A DNA stretch of 5,783 nt from an uncultured Saprospiraceae bacterium (GTDB lineage: Bacteria > Bacteroidota > Bacteroidia > Chitinophagales > Saprospiraceae): NCBI GenBank assembly GCA_937942405.1, contig CALDEN010000077.1:1-5783 (forward strand). The letters are read 5' to 3'. Under the pieces are notes generated by a model. The model was not told the origin of the DNA. It was given only the letters and a program-made list of their open reading frames with translations, and did not search any database. The position numbers and the translations under genes are program-made. This document shows, piece after piece, positions 1 to 5,783 of the stretch (position 1 is its first letter; every line of letters starts with the position of its first letter).

Positions 1-40
1 CGATTTTGTTTTCAAATCATACCTTGCTTCTTAACAATAA

Positions 41-67
41 AGATTTCTCCACAGGGTCGAAATGACA
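41..67. repeat. Possible dispersed intergenic repeat
   Basis: The stretch AGATTTCTCC-ACAGGGTCGA-AATGACA resembles a short element I recall scattered between genes in many Bacteroidota genomes (reverse-strand form: TGTCATTTCGAC followed by a short variable part and GAGAAATCT). It contains a 5-bp inverted repeat, ATTTC (43-47) and GAAAT (59-63), with an 11-base loop, which is weak as a hairpin. Only one copy lies in the window, so repetition cannot be shown here and the call rests on recall. An in-frame ATG at 62, which would extend purH, falls inside this element, another reason not to use that start. Confidence 0.35.
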
Positions 68-98
68 AAAAGGGAGCACCGCGAACCAAGAAATATTT

Positions 99-106
99 TA
101 CTTTTG
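99..106 (+). promoter_or_regulatory. Bacteroidota -7 promoter box for the purH run
   Basis: TACTTTTG matches the TAnnTTTG -7 consensus of the Bacteroidota housekeeping sigma factor and continues as TACTTTTGCA. Transcription would begin around position 112-114, leaving a leader of roughly a dozen bases before the ATG at 125. No clear TTG -33 element is visible at the expected spacing (about 75-82), so the assignment rests on the -7 box and its position. The same ten bases recur upstream of the gene at 5317. A box here is incompatible with a purH start at 62. Confidence 0.55.
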
Positions 107-124
107 CAGGCTATAAACCAACCC

Positions 125-1648
125 ATGTCTCAGATAAAAATTAAGTCTGCCCTCATTTCTGTTTTTAATAAGGAAGGCCTCGAAAAAATAGTCGACCTAC
201 TCCACACTTTAGGCGTAGAAATATACTCTACTGGAGGAACTCGAAAATTTATAGAAGGCCGTAATGTCCCGGTACATCGTGTCGAAGACCTCACGAGTTA
301 CCCGTCTATACTCGATGGTCGTGTAAAAACACTGCACCCTAAGGTATTCGGAGGGATACTCGCTAAGAGAGAGCCAGATCACCAGTCACAATTGGCTAAA
401 TATGAGATTCCAGAAATCGATCTCGTAATCGTGGATCTGTACCCTTTTGAGGATACGGTAAAGAGTACGACAGACGAGTCGGCAATTATAGAAAAAATCG
501 ACATCGGAGGGATCGCTCTTATACGAGCTGCCGCCAAAAACTTCAATGATGTAGTCATCGTATCGTCCAAAAACGAATACGGCTACTTAGAAAATATCCT
601 TAAAGAAGAAGGAGCTAGTACATTAGAACAAAGAAAATATCTGGCTACTAAAGCATTTGCAACATCATCCCATTATGATACGGCGATACATGGCTACTTT
701 AACAGCGATCAGACAGATCATAGTTTTAAAGTAAGTCATCCAGATGGCATGCCACTGAGATATGGAGAAAACCCACATCAGCAAGCACTCTTTCATGGAA
801 AGTTAGAGGAGATGTTCGATAAACTGAGCGGTAAGGATCTATCTTATAATAATCTCGTAGATGTGGATGCAGCCGTTTCGCTTATGGCAGAGTTCAAAGA
901 TGACGCTCCTACTTTTGCGATCCTAAAACATACCAATGCTTGTGGCATTGCTACTCGAGCTACGATCAGTGAGGCATGGGATGCGGCACTGGCAGGAGAT
1001 CCTGTATCTGCTTTTGGAGGAATCCTGATAAGTAATACGGAAATAGATTTGGCTACAGCCAAAAAAATACACGAGCTCTTTTATGAAGTAGTCATCGCTC
1101 CGTCGTTCAGTACAGAGGCTCATGACTTGCTTACGCAAAAGAAAAAAAGAGTATTGCTAAAGATCAAACACTTCAATCTTCAGCAAAAGACCTACAAGAG
1201 TCTGCTCAATGGAGTGATCACACAAGACTTCGATGCCTCTCAAGAGACTACAGAGAGCTTTGAAGCTAGAACGGATAAAAAACCGACAGACGCAGAATTA
1301 AAAGACCTCGTATTTGCCAATAAATGTGTCAAACACCTCAAAAGCAATACGATCGTACTCGTAAAGAACGACCAGTTACTCGGCATGGGCTGTGGACAGA
1401 CCTCTAGAGTAGATGCATGTAAGCAAGCGATATTGAAGGCAAAGCACTTCGGTTTTGACCTGGAAGGATCTGTGATGGCATCTGACGCCTTCTTCCCATT
1501 TCCAGATTGTGTAGAGATCGCTCATAAAGATGGAATCACCGCAGTCGTACAGCCAGGAGGCTCGATCAAAGATCAGCTATCAATCGATTACTGTAATGAA
1601 AACGGCGTTGCGATGGTATTTACAGGAGTAAGACACTTTAAGCACTAG
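125..1648 (+). CDS. purH: Bifunctional AICAR transformylase / IMP cyclohydrolase
   Basis: PurH catalyses the last two steps of de novo purine synthesis in the cytoplasm: formyl transfer from 10-formyl-tetrahydrofolate to AICAR, then ring closure of FAICAR to IMP. The 507-residue product has an N-terminal MGS-like cyclohydrolase domain (about 5-145) with STGGT (35-39), DGRVKTLHPK (64-73) and RAAAKN (134-139). The transformylase domain follows, with RYGENPHQQA (212-221), YNNLVDVDAA (241-250), the Lys-His catalytic pair in KHTNACG (268-274), SDAFFPF (453-459) and GGSIKDQ (478-484). It ends in GVRHFKH, a typical PurH C-terminus. Length and motif content look complete, with no frameshift. The ATG at 125 (MSQIKIKSALISVF) matches where the family begins. 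The in-frame ATG at 62 would add 21 residues unlike PurH and precede the promoter box at 99-106. In many Bacteroidota I recall mreB next to purH; here coaX follows after one base, so the two are probably co-transcribed. Confidence 0.97.
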   Translation: MSQIKIKSALISVFNKEGLEKIVDLLHTLGVEIYSTGGTRKFIEGRNVPVHRVEDLTSYPSILDGRVKTLHPKVFGGILAKREPDHQSQLAKYEIPEIDLVIVDLYPFEDTVKSTTDESAIIEKIDIGGIALIRAAAKNFNDVVIVSSKNEYGYLENILKEEGASTLEQRKYLATKAFATSSHYDTAIHGYFNSDQTDHSFKVSHPDGMPLRYGENPHQQALFHGKLEEMFDKLSGKDLSYNNLVDVDAAVSLMAEFKDDAPTFAILKHTNACGIATRATISEAWDAALAGDPVSAFGGILISNTEIDLATAKKIHELFYEVVIAPSFSTEAHDLLTQKKKRVLLKIKHFNLQQKTYKSLLNGVITQDFDASQETTESFEARTDKKPTDAELKDLVFANKCVKHLKSNTIVLVKNDQLLGMGCGQTSRVDACKQAILKAKHFGFDLEGSVMASDAFFPFPDCVEIAHKDGITAVVQPGGSIKDQLSIDYCNENGVAMVFTGVRHFKH

Positions 1649-1649
1649 A

Positions 1650-2369
1650 TTGAATCTCTGCATAGACATAGGAAACAGCTCTTCTAAAGTCGCAGTCTTT
1701 GAAAAAGACAAGATGGTCTTTTATCGACGATATGGGAGATTGCCATATGCAAGTTTACAGAAGCTTATAAAAGAATACGGCTGCACCCATGGCATCATTT
1801 CTAGTACCCGTAAGACCAATGAAACACTGATAAAGAAGCTCAAAAGAGCGGTAAAGCTTTTGGTCTTGAACCATAAAACGAAGCTGCCTTTTACCAATCA
1901 GTATCATACTCCTGAGACGCTAGGTCGAGATCGCATCGCTGGAGTCGCTGGTGCTTTAAAGATGTTTCCCAAAGAAGCTTCTCTAGTCGTCGATCTGGGT
2001 ACATGCAATACCTATGACTTTATCGATGAGGATAAAAACTATACTGGTGGCAATATCGCCCCTGGAATGAGGATGCGGCTGCAAGCCATGAACCATTTTA
2101 CAGATAAACTCCCCCTCCTAGAAGCAGAAGATCATGATCATCTAATGGGACTCAGTACGGCAGAGGCTATACAGAACGGAGCCATTAAGGGCATAATTCT
2201 TGAAATAGAGGGGTATATCAGAGCCTTGGCAAGCAAAAAGAGACCGATTAACGTTATTTTAACGGGAGGAGACAGTTTATTCTTTGCAAAGCATTTCAAA
2301 AAAAAGATATTTGCAGAACCAAATTTAGTCCTAGTAGGCCTAAACCATATTCTAATTAAAAATTACTAA
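1650..2369 (+). CDS. coaX: Type III pantothenate kinase, TTG start
   Basis: CoaX phosphorylates pantothenate to 4'-phosphopantothenate, the first step of coenzyme A synthesis, in the cytoplasm. Type III enzymes belong to the ASKHA fold, need a monovalent cation and are not feedback-inhibited by CoA. The 239-residue product shows the expected order: phosphate-1 loop DIGNSSSKVAVF (6-17), GRDRIAGVAGA (92-102) whose Asp94 corresponds to the family's catalytic base, phosphate-2 loop DLGTCNTYDF (115-124), GGNIAPGMRMR (133-143), TAEAIQNGAIKGI (170-182) and TGGD (205-208). Length is normal for the family. The start must be TTG at 1650: an in-frame stop lies at 1629-1631, no ATG or GTG lies between, and the next ATG (codon 22) would delete the DIGNS loop. 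Only one base separates it from the purH stop, so translation is probably coupled to purH. Confidence 0.95.
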   Translation: MNLCIDIGNSSSKVAVFEKDKMVFYRRYGRLPYASLQKLIKEYGCTHGIISSTRKTNETLIKKLKRAVKLLVLNHKTKLPFTNQYHTPETLGRDRIAGVAGALKMFPKEASLVVDLGTCNTYDFIDEDKNYTGGNIAPGMRMRLQAMNHFTDKLPLLEAEDHDHLMGLSTAEAIQNGAIKGIILEIEGYIRALASKKRPINVILTGGDSLFFAKHFKKKIFAEPNLVLVGLNHILIKNY

Positions 2370-2392
2370 TTCATCTGGGGATATTAAAAAAT

Positions 2393-3724
2393 ATGAACAA
2401 ACTTATAAGTTTTGTCTTTATCTGCACTTTTTACGTTTCTGCGATGGCTCAGGGAGGTGATAATTCACCATTTTCGAGGTTCGGTATCGGTGATCTAGTA
2501 GAGGAAGAATTTATGTTTTCTCGATCGATGGGAGGACTGGGAGCATCCTACAGCGATGCTCATCATATTAACATCGTAAACCCAGCCTCGATGGCAAGTC
2601 TTAAGTCGACAGCATTTGACATAGGCTTATATACAAAGTATTCTCAGCTCAGTGATGCCGATGGCAATGAGTCTACTCAGTGGTCTGGAAATCTGGAGTA
2701 TATATCACTCGCTTTTCCCCTGACCAATCCATTAAACGATATCCTAGAACGAGAAGAGCGAGACCTACACTTTGCCATGGCCTTTACACTGATGCCTAAC
2801 TCTATCGTGGCTTATAACATCTCATCTGTAGATACCTTATCTGATGGAAATAGTATCATCAGGAATTTTCAAGGATCAGGAGGAACCTATAAGTTTTACT
2901 GGGGCAATTCTATGAAATATAAGAACCTCGCAGTAGGTCTCAATCTCGGATACACATTCGGTAACATAGAATATCAGCGGAATGTACTCTTTCCGGATAT
3001 TGCTCTCCCGTTTAACTCCATATTCTCCACAGACTATAGCGTAAAAGGATTTTTGTATAATTTCGGAGCTCAGTATACACACATACTTAATAAGTCTCAA
3101 CTAGAAGCAAACAAAGGACTGGCAGCGGATAAAATCATCTTTGGACTACATGGCCACACAAATACAAGCTTTAATACTGATGCCAACATTTACAATCGTG
3201 TAGAGCAATTGACCAATACAGGTTCATCGATCGACACCCTAGGTTCGATCATATTGGGAGAATCAGGGGAAGGCACATTACCTGCATCTCTAGGCATCGG
3301 AGCTACCTACTTTAAGGGCAAGAAGTTTGCATTCGGTGTAAACTTTACGACTACCTCATGGAGTAGTTATAAAAATGAAGCCAATCCTGAGTCACTCAAA
3401 AACACCTATAAGATATCTGCAGGAGGATATATCCGTCCTGACTATAAGTCATATAATAACTTCCTTAAGCGTACCTTTTATCGATATGGTGCGTATTATA
3501 AAACAGATCCCAGAGAGATCGATAACAAAGCCTTAACAAATTACGGTGTTACCTTCGGACTGGGATTACCGTTTGTATATCAGAGAAAGATCTCTCATGC
3601 AAACCTAGGAATAGACTTAGGTCGTAGAGGTGAAGGCTCTCCACTGAGTGAGACATTTGCAAGAATGACACTATCATTTACATTCAATGATGATGAGTGG
3701 TTTATCAAAAGAAAATATGATTAA
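2393..3724 (+). CDS. Predicted outer-membrane beta-barrel protein
   Basis: No precise function is known to me. The 443-residue product begins with a signal peptide (1-19, hydrophobic ISFVFICTFYVSAMA) apparently cut before Gln20. The mature N-terminus has NSPFSRFGIGDL (24-35), then MGGLGASY (46-53) and VNPAS (62-66), features of a Bacteroidota outer-membrane family vaguely like FadL/OmpP1 transporters. The rest alternates polar and aromatic/hydrophobic residues in strand-length runs, for example LAVGLNLGYTFG (179-190), KFAFGVNFTTTSW (311-323) and VTFGLGLPF (386-394). It ends with NLGIDLGRRGEGSPLSE (404-420) and LSFTFNDDEWFIKRKYD (427-443), the closing-strand signature common in this phylum. 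An A-rich stretch just before the ATG, 23 bp after coaX, replaces a Shine-Dalgarno. I recall similar proteins beside coaX in other Bacteroidota, which suggests a conserved envelope role. The localisation is well supported; the cargo or activity is not inferable. Confidence 0.85.
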   Translation: MNKLISFVFICTFYVSAMAQGGDNSPFSRFGIGDLVEEEFMFSRSMGGLGASYSDAHHINIVNPASMASLKSTAFDIGLYTKYSQLSDADGNESTQWSGNLEYISLAFPLTNPLNDILEREERDLHFAMAFTLMPNSIVAYNISSVDTLSDGNSIIRNFQGSGGTYKFYWGNSMKYKNLAVGLNLGYTFGNIEYQRNVLFPDIALPFNSIFSTDYSVKGFLYNFGAQYTHILNKSQLEANKGLAADKIIFGLHGHTNTSFNTDANIYNRVEQLTNTGSSIDTLGSIILGESGEGTLPASLGIGATYFKGKKFAFGVNFTTTSWSSYKNEANPESLKNTYKISAGGYIRPDYKSYNNFLKRTFYRYGAYYKTDPREIDNKALTNYGVTFGLGLPFVYQRKISHANLGIDLGRRGEGSPLSETFARMTLSFTFNDDEWFIKRKYD

Positions 3725-3746
3725 AGGATTTATAAAAAACAGAAAA

Positions 3747-5156
3747 ATGAGAACGGAATTGAGACTAACTTTACTCGTACCTGCATTATTATTAATCTCT
3801 TCATTTTGTATGGGGCAATGTGAATCATGGGTCGGCATGGCCAATGAAACAGAGATATCTGATGCACACGTTATTTATAGAACTTCTATAAAATCTAAAA
3901 ACTTTACAGAAGCCTACCCGAGCTGGAAGATTGCTTATGAAGCTGCACCAGCTGCTGATGGTAAACGTACCACTCACTATATGGATGGTATCGAGATCTA
4001 TAAAGATTTCTTTAAAAACGAGGCCGATGCCACTAAAAAAGCAGAGTATAAAGCTGAGATTATCAAATTATACGATGAAGCCATCGCTTGTGTAGAAAAT
4101 GGCGGTGTAAGCCTAAAATGTGGTGACACTCAGGAATGTAAAGATCAGAAAATAGGTCAGTTTCTAGGAAGAAAAGGGTACGATATGTACTATAGTCTTA
4201 ATAGCAACTATAGCGAGAACCTTCAAGTACTCGATGATGCCGTAGCTAAGTCTGGAGTAGATTCTGAATATTCTGTACTTATGCCTTATGCCGCAATCGC
4301 TGCATACCAGTTTGAAAAAGGTAAAATCGATCAGGCCAAAGCAAGAGCTATCTATGACATCATCCAGAAGATCGCCGAAAAAGGAAAAACGGATTCTAGA
4401 TTAGGCACTTATTATGAGGATGCATTAAAAAATGCCAACGCTTCATTTAAACCTATCGAGAGAGACATCTTTGACTGTGCATTTTTTAAGAATAAATGGG
4501 AGCCAGGATATAGAGCTGAGGCATCTCCACAAAAGGCAAAAGATCTGTACAACCAGTTAAAACTACAAGGATGTGATGATACTGACCCACTGATGTCAGA
4601 ACTCAAAGGAGTATATGAAAAATGGGCTTCTTCTGAAAATGCAAGTAGAAAAGCAGAATTTGAAGCAAACAACCCTGCATTACTTGCAAACAAAGCATAC
4701 AAAGCTGGAGACTTCCAAGGAGCAATGGCTAAATATAGAGAAGCCATCTCTACAGAAACAGATGCTAGAAAAAAAGCAGGATACCATAACTCTATCGCCT
4801 CTATCCTCTTCCGTAAGATGAAGAAATATGGTGATGCTCGTAAAGAAGCAAGAGAAGCATTAAAACTGAGACCAGGATGGGGTAAGCCGCTGATGATGAT
4901 CGGAGATATGTATGCTACAGGAGCTAGAAATTGTGGAGATGCATGGAATCAGAGACTCGCAGTACTTGCAGCTATCGACAAGTATAAAGAGGCAAAGAAA
5001 GACCCTGATTTCGTTTCTGAAGCAAGTGGAAAGATCTCTAAATACAATTCTTCTCTTCCTGATAAGGCAGAGGGACACATGAGAGGTGTAAAAGCAGGAC
5101 AGTCGCAGACAGTCGGTTGTTGGATCGGAGAGCGAGTAAGCGTCAGATTCCAATAG
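3747..5156 (+). CDS. Secreted TPR-repeat protein, function unknown
   Basis: The 469-residue product has a signal peptide (1-22; core LTLLVPALLLISSF) probably cut before Gln23, so the protein is likely periplasmic or bound to the envelope. The mature part is helix-rich with TPR-like motifs. The N-terminal region (40-115) resembles a TPR pair (FTEAYPSWKIAYEAAP). The clearest repeats are at about 309-342 (ANKAYKAGDFQGAMAKYREA) and 343-377 (AREALKLRPGW), followed by IGDMYATGARNCGDAW (385-400) and AIDKYKEAKKDP (409-420). The C-terminus ends in VGCWIGERVSVRF, which I recall from Bacteroidota TPR proteins near coaX. Eight cysteines remain after cleavage, three in a short insert (115, 125, 131), so disulfides are possible. 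The ATG at 3747 gives a normal short signal n-region. The ATG at 3717 would overlap the previous gene by 8 bp and add ten residues, and remains possible. TPRs usually bind proteins, so a scaffold role with the preceding outer-membrane protein is an inference. Confidence 0.85.
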   Translation: MRTELRLTLLVPALLLISSFCMGQCESWVGMANETEISDAHVIYRTSIKSKNFTEAYPSWKIAYEAAPAADGKRTTHYMDGIEIYKDFFKNEADATKKAEYKAEIIKLYDEAIACVENGGVSLKCGDTQECKDQKIGQFLGRKGYDMYYSLNSNYSENLQVLDDAVAKSGVDSEYSVLMPYAAIAAYQFEKGKIDQAKARAIYDIIQKIAEKGKTDSRLGTYYEDALKNANASFKPIERDIFDCAFFKNKWEPGYRAEASPQKAKDLYNQLKLQGCDDTDPLMSELKGVYEKWASSENASRKAEFEANNPALLANKAYKAGDFQGAMAKYREAISTETDARKKAGYHNSIASILFRKMKKYGDARKEAREALKLRPGWGKPLMMIGDMYATGARNCGDAWNQRLAVLAAIDKYKEAKKDPDFVSEASGKISKYNSSLPDKAEGHMRGVKAGQSQTVGCWIGERVSVRFQ

Positions 5157-5182
5157 AAGATAAAAACATAAAAATCATATCT

Positions 5183-5217
5183 AAAAGCCACCTCGATACG
5201 TCAAGGTGGCTTTTTTT
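5183..5217 (+). terminator. Rho-independent terminator
   Basis: GCCACCT (5187-5193) pairs perfectly with AGGTGGC (5204-5210) around a 10-base loop, and AAAA (5183-5186) extends the stem against the first Ts of a seven-T run (5211-5217). It lies 26 bp after the stop of the TPR gene and would end the purH-to-TPR transcript. On the other strand the hairpin is followed by only four Ts, so any reverse activity would be weak, and no convergent gene is visible. Confidence 0.92.
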
Positions 5218-5254
5218 ATCATCTATCCTATAATCTTTATTAGCTGCTCTTTAA

Positions 5255-5262
5255 TACTTTTG
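5255..5262 (+). promoter_or_regulatory. Bacteroidota -7 promoter box for the lipoprotein gene
   Basis: TACTTTTG fits the TAnnTTTG consensus and continues as TACTTTTGCA, the same ten bases as upstream of purH. It lies 38 bp after the terminator and 54 bp before the ATG at 5317, in an otherwise gene-free spacer. Initiation near 5268-5270 gives a leader of about 48 bases. No perfect TTG -33 element is visible; CTTTAT at 5235-5240 is the nearest weak candidate. The terminator-then-promoter arrangement indicates that the next gene is transcribed separately. Confidence 0.6.
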
Positions 5263-5282
5263 CAATTAGTTACGTCTTAACG

Positions 5283-5298
5283 ATAATCGCATGATTAT
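5283..5298. promoter_or_regulatory. Perfect 6-bp inverted repeat in 5' leader
   Basis: ATAATC (5283-5288) and GATTAT (5293-5298) form a perfect inverted repeat with a four-base GCAT centre, 18 bases before the ATG at 5317 and just after the predicted transcription start. It could be an operator for a dimeric regulator or a small AT-rich RNA hairpin near the ribosome entry site. The stem is short and AT-rich, so chance is a real alternative. An ATG at 5291 lies inside it but reads only 12 codons before a stop. Confidence 0.3.
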
Positions 5299-5316
5299 TA
5301 TAAACCCTCTAAGCTT

Positions 5317-5783
5317 ATGTCTAAAATAGCCTATACCCTATCGTTTCTGTTCCTCCTCATACTTTCTTGTACGCCTAAAGTGACTCAAGAAGTTATCGAG
5401 GAGCCAGTCAAAGAAATCATCGCCGCAGACGAACCTGCTAATCCGTGTACAAGCTTTGCAGATCTAGACGCTGCCACACGAGATGAAGTAGAGACAGCCT
5501 ATGTGATCTATAAGGACTTTTATGATTCTAATGAATATGACAAAGCACTTCCCCTCTGGAGAAAAGCCTACGGTAACGCACCAGCAGCCAATGGAAGGGT
5601 AAAGTACCAGTTTGACCATGGGATAAAACTGTATGGACATCTATTTTCTAAGACTGAAGACGAAGTACTTAAGCAAGCCTATGTAGATACCATCATCATG
5701 CTCTACGATAAACGTGTAGAATGTTTTGAAGGAGAGGCATACATCAGCGGACGTAAAGGATATGATCTGTACTATAACTACCC
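5317..5783 (+). CDS. Predicted TPR-like lipoprotein, 3'-truncated paralogue
   Basis: The gene runs off the window; 155 codons are visible. The N-terminus (IAYTLSFLFLLILSC) is a lipoprotein signal with Cys18 as the probable lipidated residue, although Leu at -2 is a loose lipobox. A charged linker follows (about 19-45, rich in Glu, Lys and Pro). From residue 61 the protein aligns with residues 40-116 of the secreted TPR protein encoded just upstream (28 of 77 identical by eye). Shared landmarks are VIY, AYxxAPAAxG, GI-x-x-Y, IIxLYD and, after a length difference, GRKGYDxYY (145-153). It lacks the cysteine-bearing insert of its neighbour. The start at 5317 is the only ATG giving a signal sequence; there is no Shine-Dalgarno. 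It probably sits membrane-anchored and periplasm- or surface-facing. Its function is unknown; a duplicate of the neighbouring gene with changed anchoring is the most direct reading. Confidence 0.85.
   Translation, partial: MSKIAYTLSFLFLLILSCTPKVTQEVIEEPVKEIIAADEPANPCTSFADLDAATRDEVETAYVIYKDFYDSNEYDKALPLWRKAYGNAPAANGRVKYQFDHGIKLYGHLFSKTEDEVLKQAYVDTIIMLYDKRVECFEGEAYISGRKGYDLYYNY

Noticed and set aside
1..40. End or start of a neighbouring gene at the window edge
   Set aside because: No open frame with gene-like character is visible on either strand in this AT-rich stretch; the minus-strand ATG stops at once.
62..124. N-terminal extension of purH from the ATG at 62
   Set aside because: The 21 added residues do not look like PurH, they run through a promoter-like box and a repeat-like element, and the family begins at the MSQIKIKSALISVF start at 125.
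910..917. Another TACTTTTG promoter-like box
   Set aside because: It lies inside purH, encoding Pro-Thr-Phe-Ala of the conserved transformylase domain, with no gene start nearby. It shows that the motif can occur by chance.
379..1138. Minus-strand open frames within purH
   Set aside because: They are short, have no family resemblance and lie opposite a strongly conserved enzyme; they are shadows of its codon pattern.
2876..3100. Minus-strand open frame opposite the outer-membrane protein
   Set aside because: 74 codons with no recognisable domain, opposite a well-supported gene.
3687..3746. Longer start of the TPR gene at 3687 (or 3717)
   Set aside because: The 3687 start overlaps the upstream gene by 38 bp and puts 20 extra residues before the signal peptide. 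The 3717 start is harder to exclude because it is also preceded by an A-rich stretch, but gives an unusually long n-region.
4412..5191. Minus-strand open frames opposite the TPR gene, and a plus-strand frame at 4615-4821
   Set aside because: Alternative-frame readings of TPR codons. One minus-strand frame would begin between the terminator and the gene end but has no promoter or protein features of its own.
5291..5329. ATG at 5291 as start of the last gene or a leader peptide
   Set aside because: It reads 12 codons then a stop, in a different frame from the lipoprotein, without a distinctive composition.

Overview
The window looks like a chromosomal segment of a Bacteroidota bacterium (Flavobacteriia or Saprospiria type; I cannot place it more finely). 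Five points support this. (1) The gene content is a short-form PurH, a CoaX with the Bacteroidota-style GTCNTYDF motif, and a Bacteroidota-specific outer-membrane protein starting with SPFSRFGIGDL after its signal peptide. (2) Two promoter -7 boxes read TAnnTTTG (both TACTTTTGCA). (3) There are no Shine-Dalgarno sequences; A-rich stretches precede several starts instead. (4) Two signal peptides appear to end so that Gln becomes residue +1. (5) The DNA is moderately AT-rich. All genes are on the + strand.

Layout: positions 1-124 are non-coding and hold a possible dispersed repeat followed by a promoter. Next comes a tightly packed four-gene run: purH (125-1648), coaX (1650-2369, TTG start, one base after the purH stop), a predicted outer-membrane beta-barrel protein (2393-3724) and a secreted TPR protein (3747-5156). 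The gaps are 1, 23 and 22 bp, with no internal terminator or recognisable promoter, so a single transcript is likely. A strong intrinsic terminator (5183-5217) closes the run. A new promoter (-7 box 5255-5262), a 5' leader with a small perfect inverted repeat, and a predicted lipoprotein gene (from 5317) follow. The lipoprotein gene is cut by the window end.

Functionally, the first two genes are cytoplasmic metabolism: the last two steps of IMP synthesis and the first step of CoA synthesis. The next two encode envelope proteins of unknown exact role. The truncated last gene is a diverged paralogue of the TPR protein (about one third identical over about 77 residues by hand alignment). It carries a lipoprotein signal instead of a signal-peptidase-I signal, so the window ends in a tandem pair of related periplasmic or membrane-anchored proteins under separate transcription. 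I see no mobile element, CRISPR array, RNA gene or defence system. The least characterised and most interesting part is the outer-membrane protein plus the duplicated TPR-like family.
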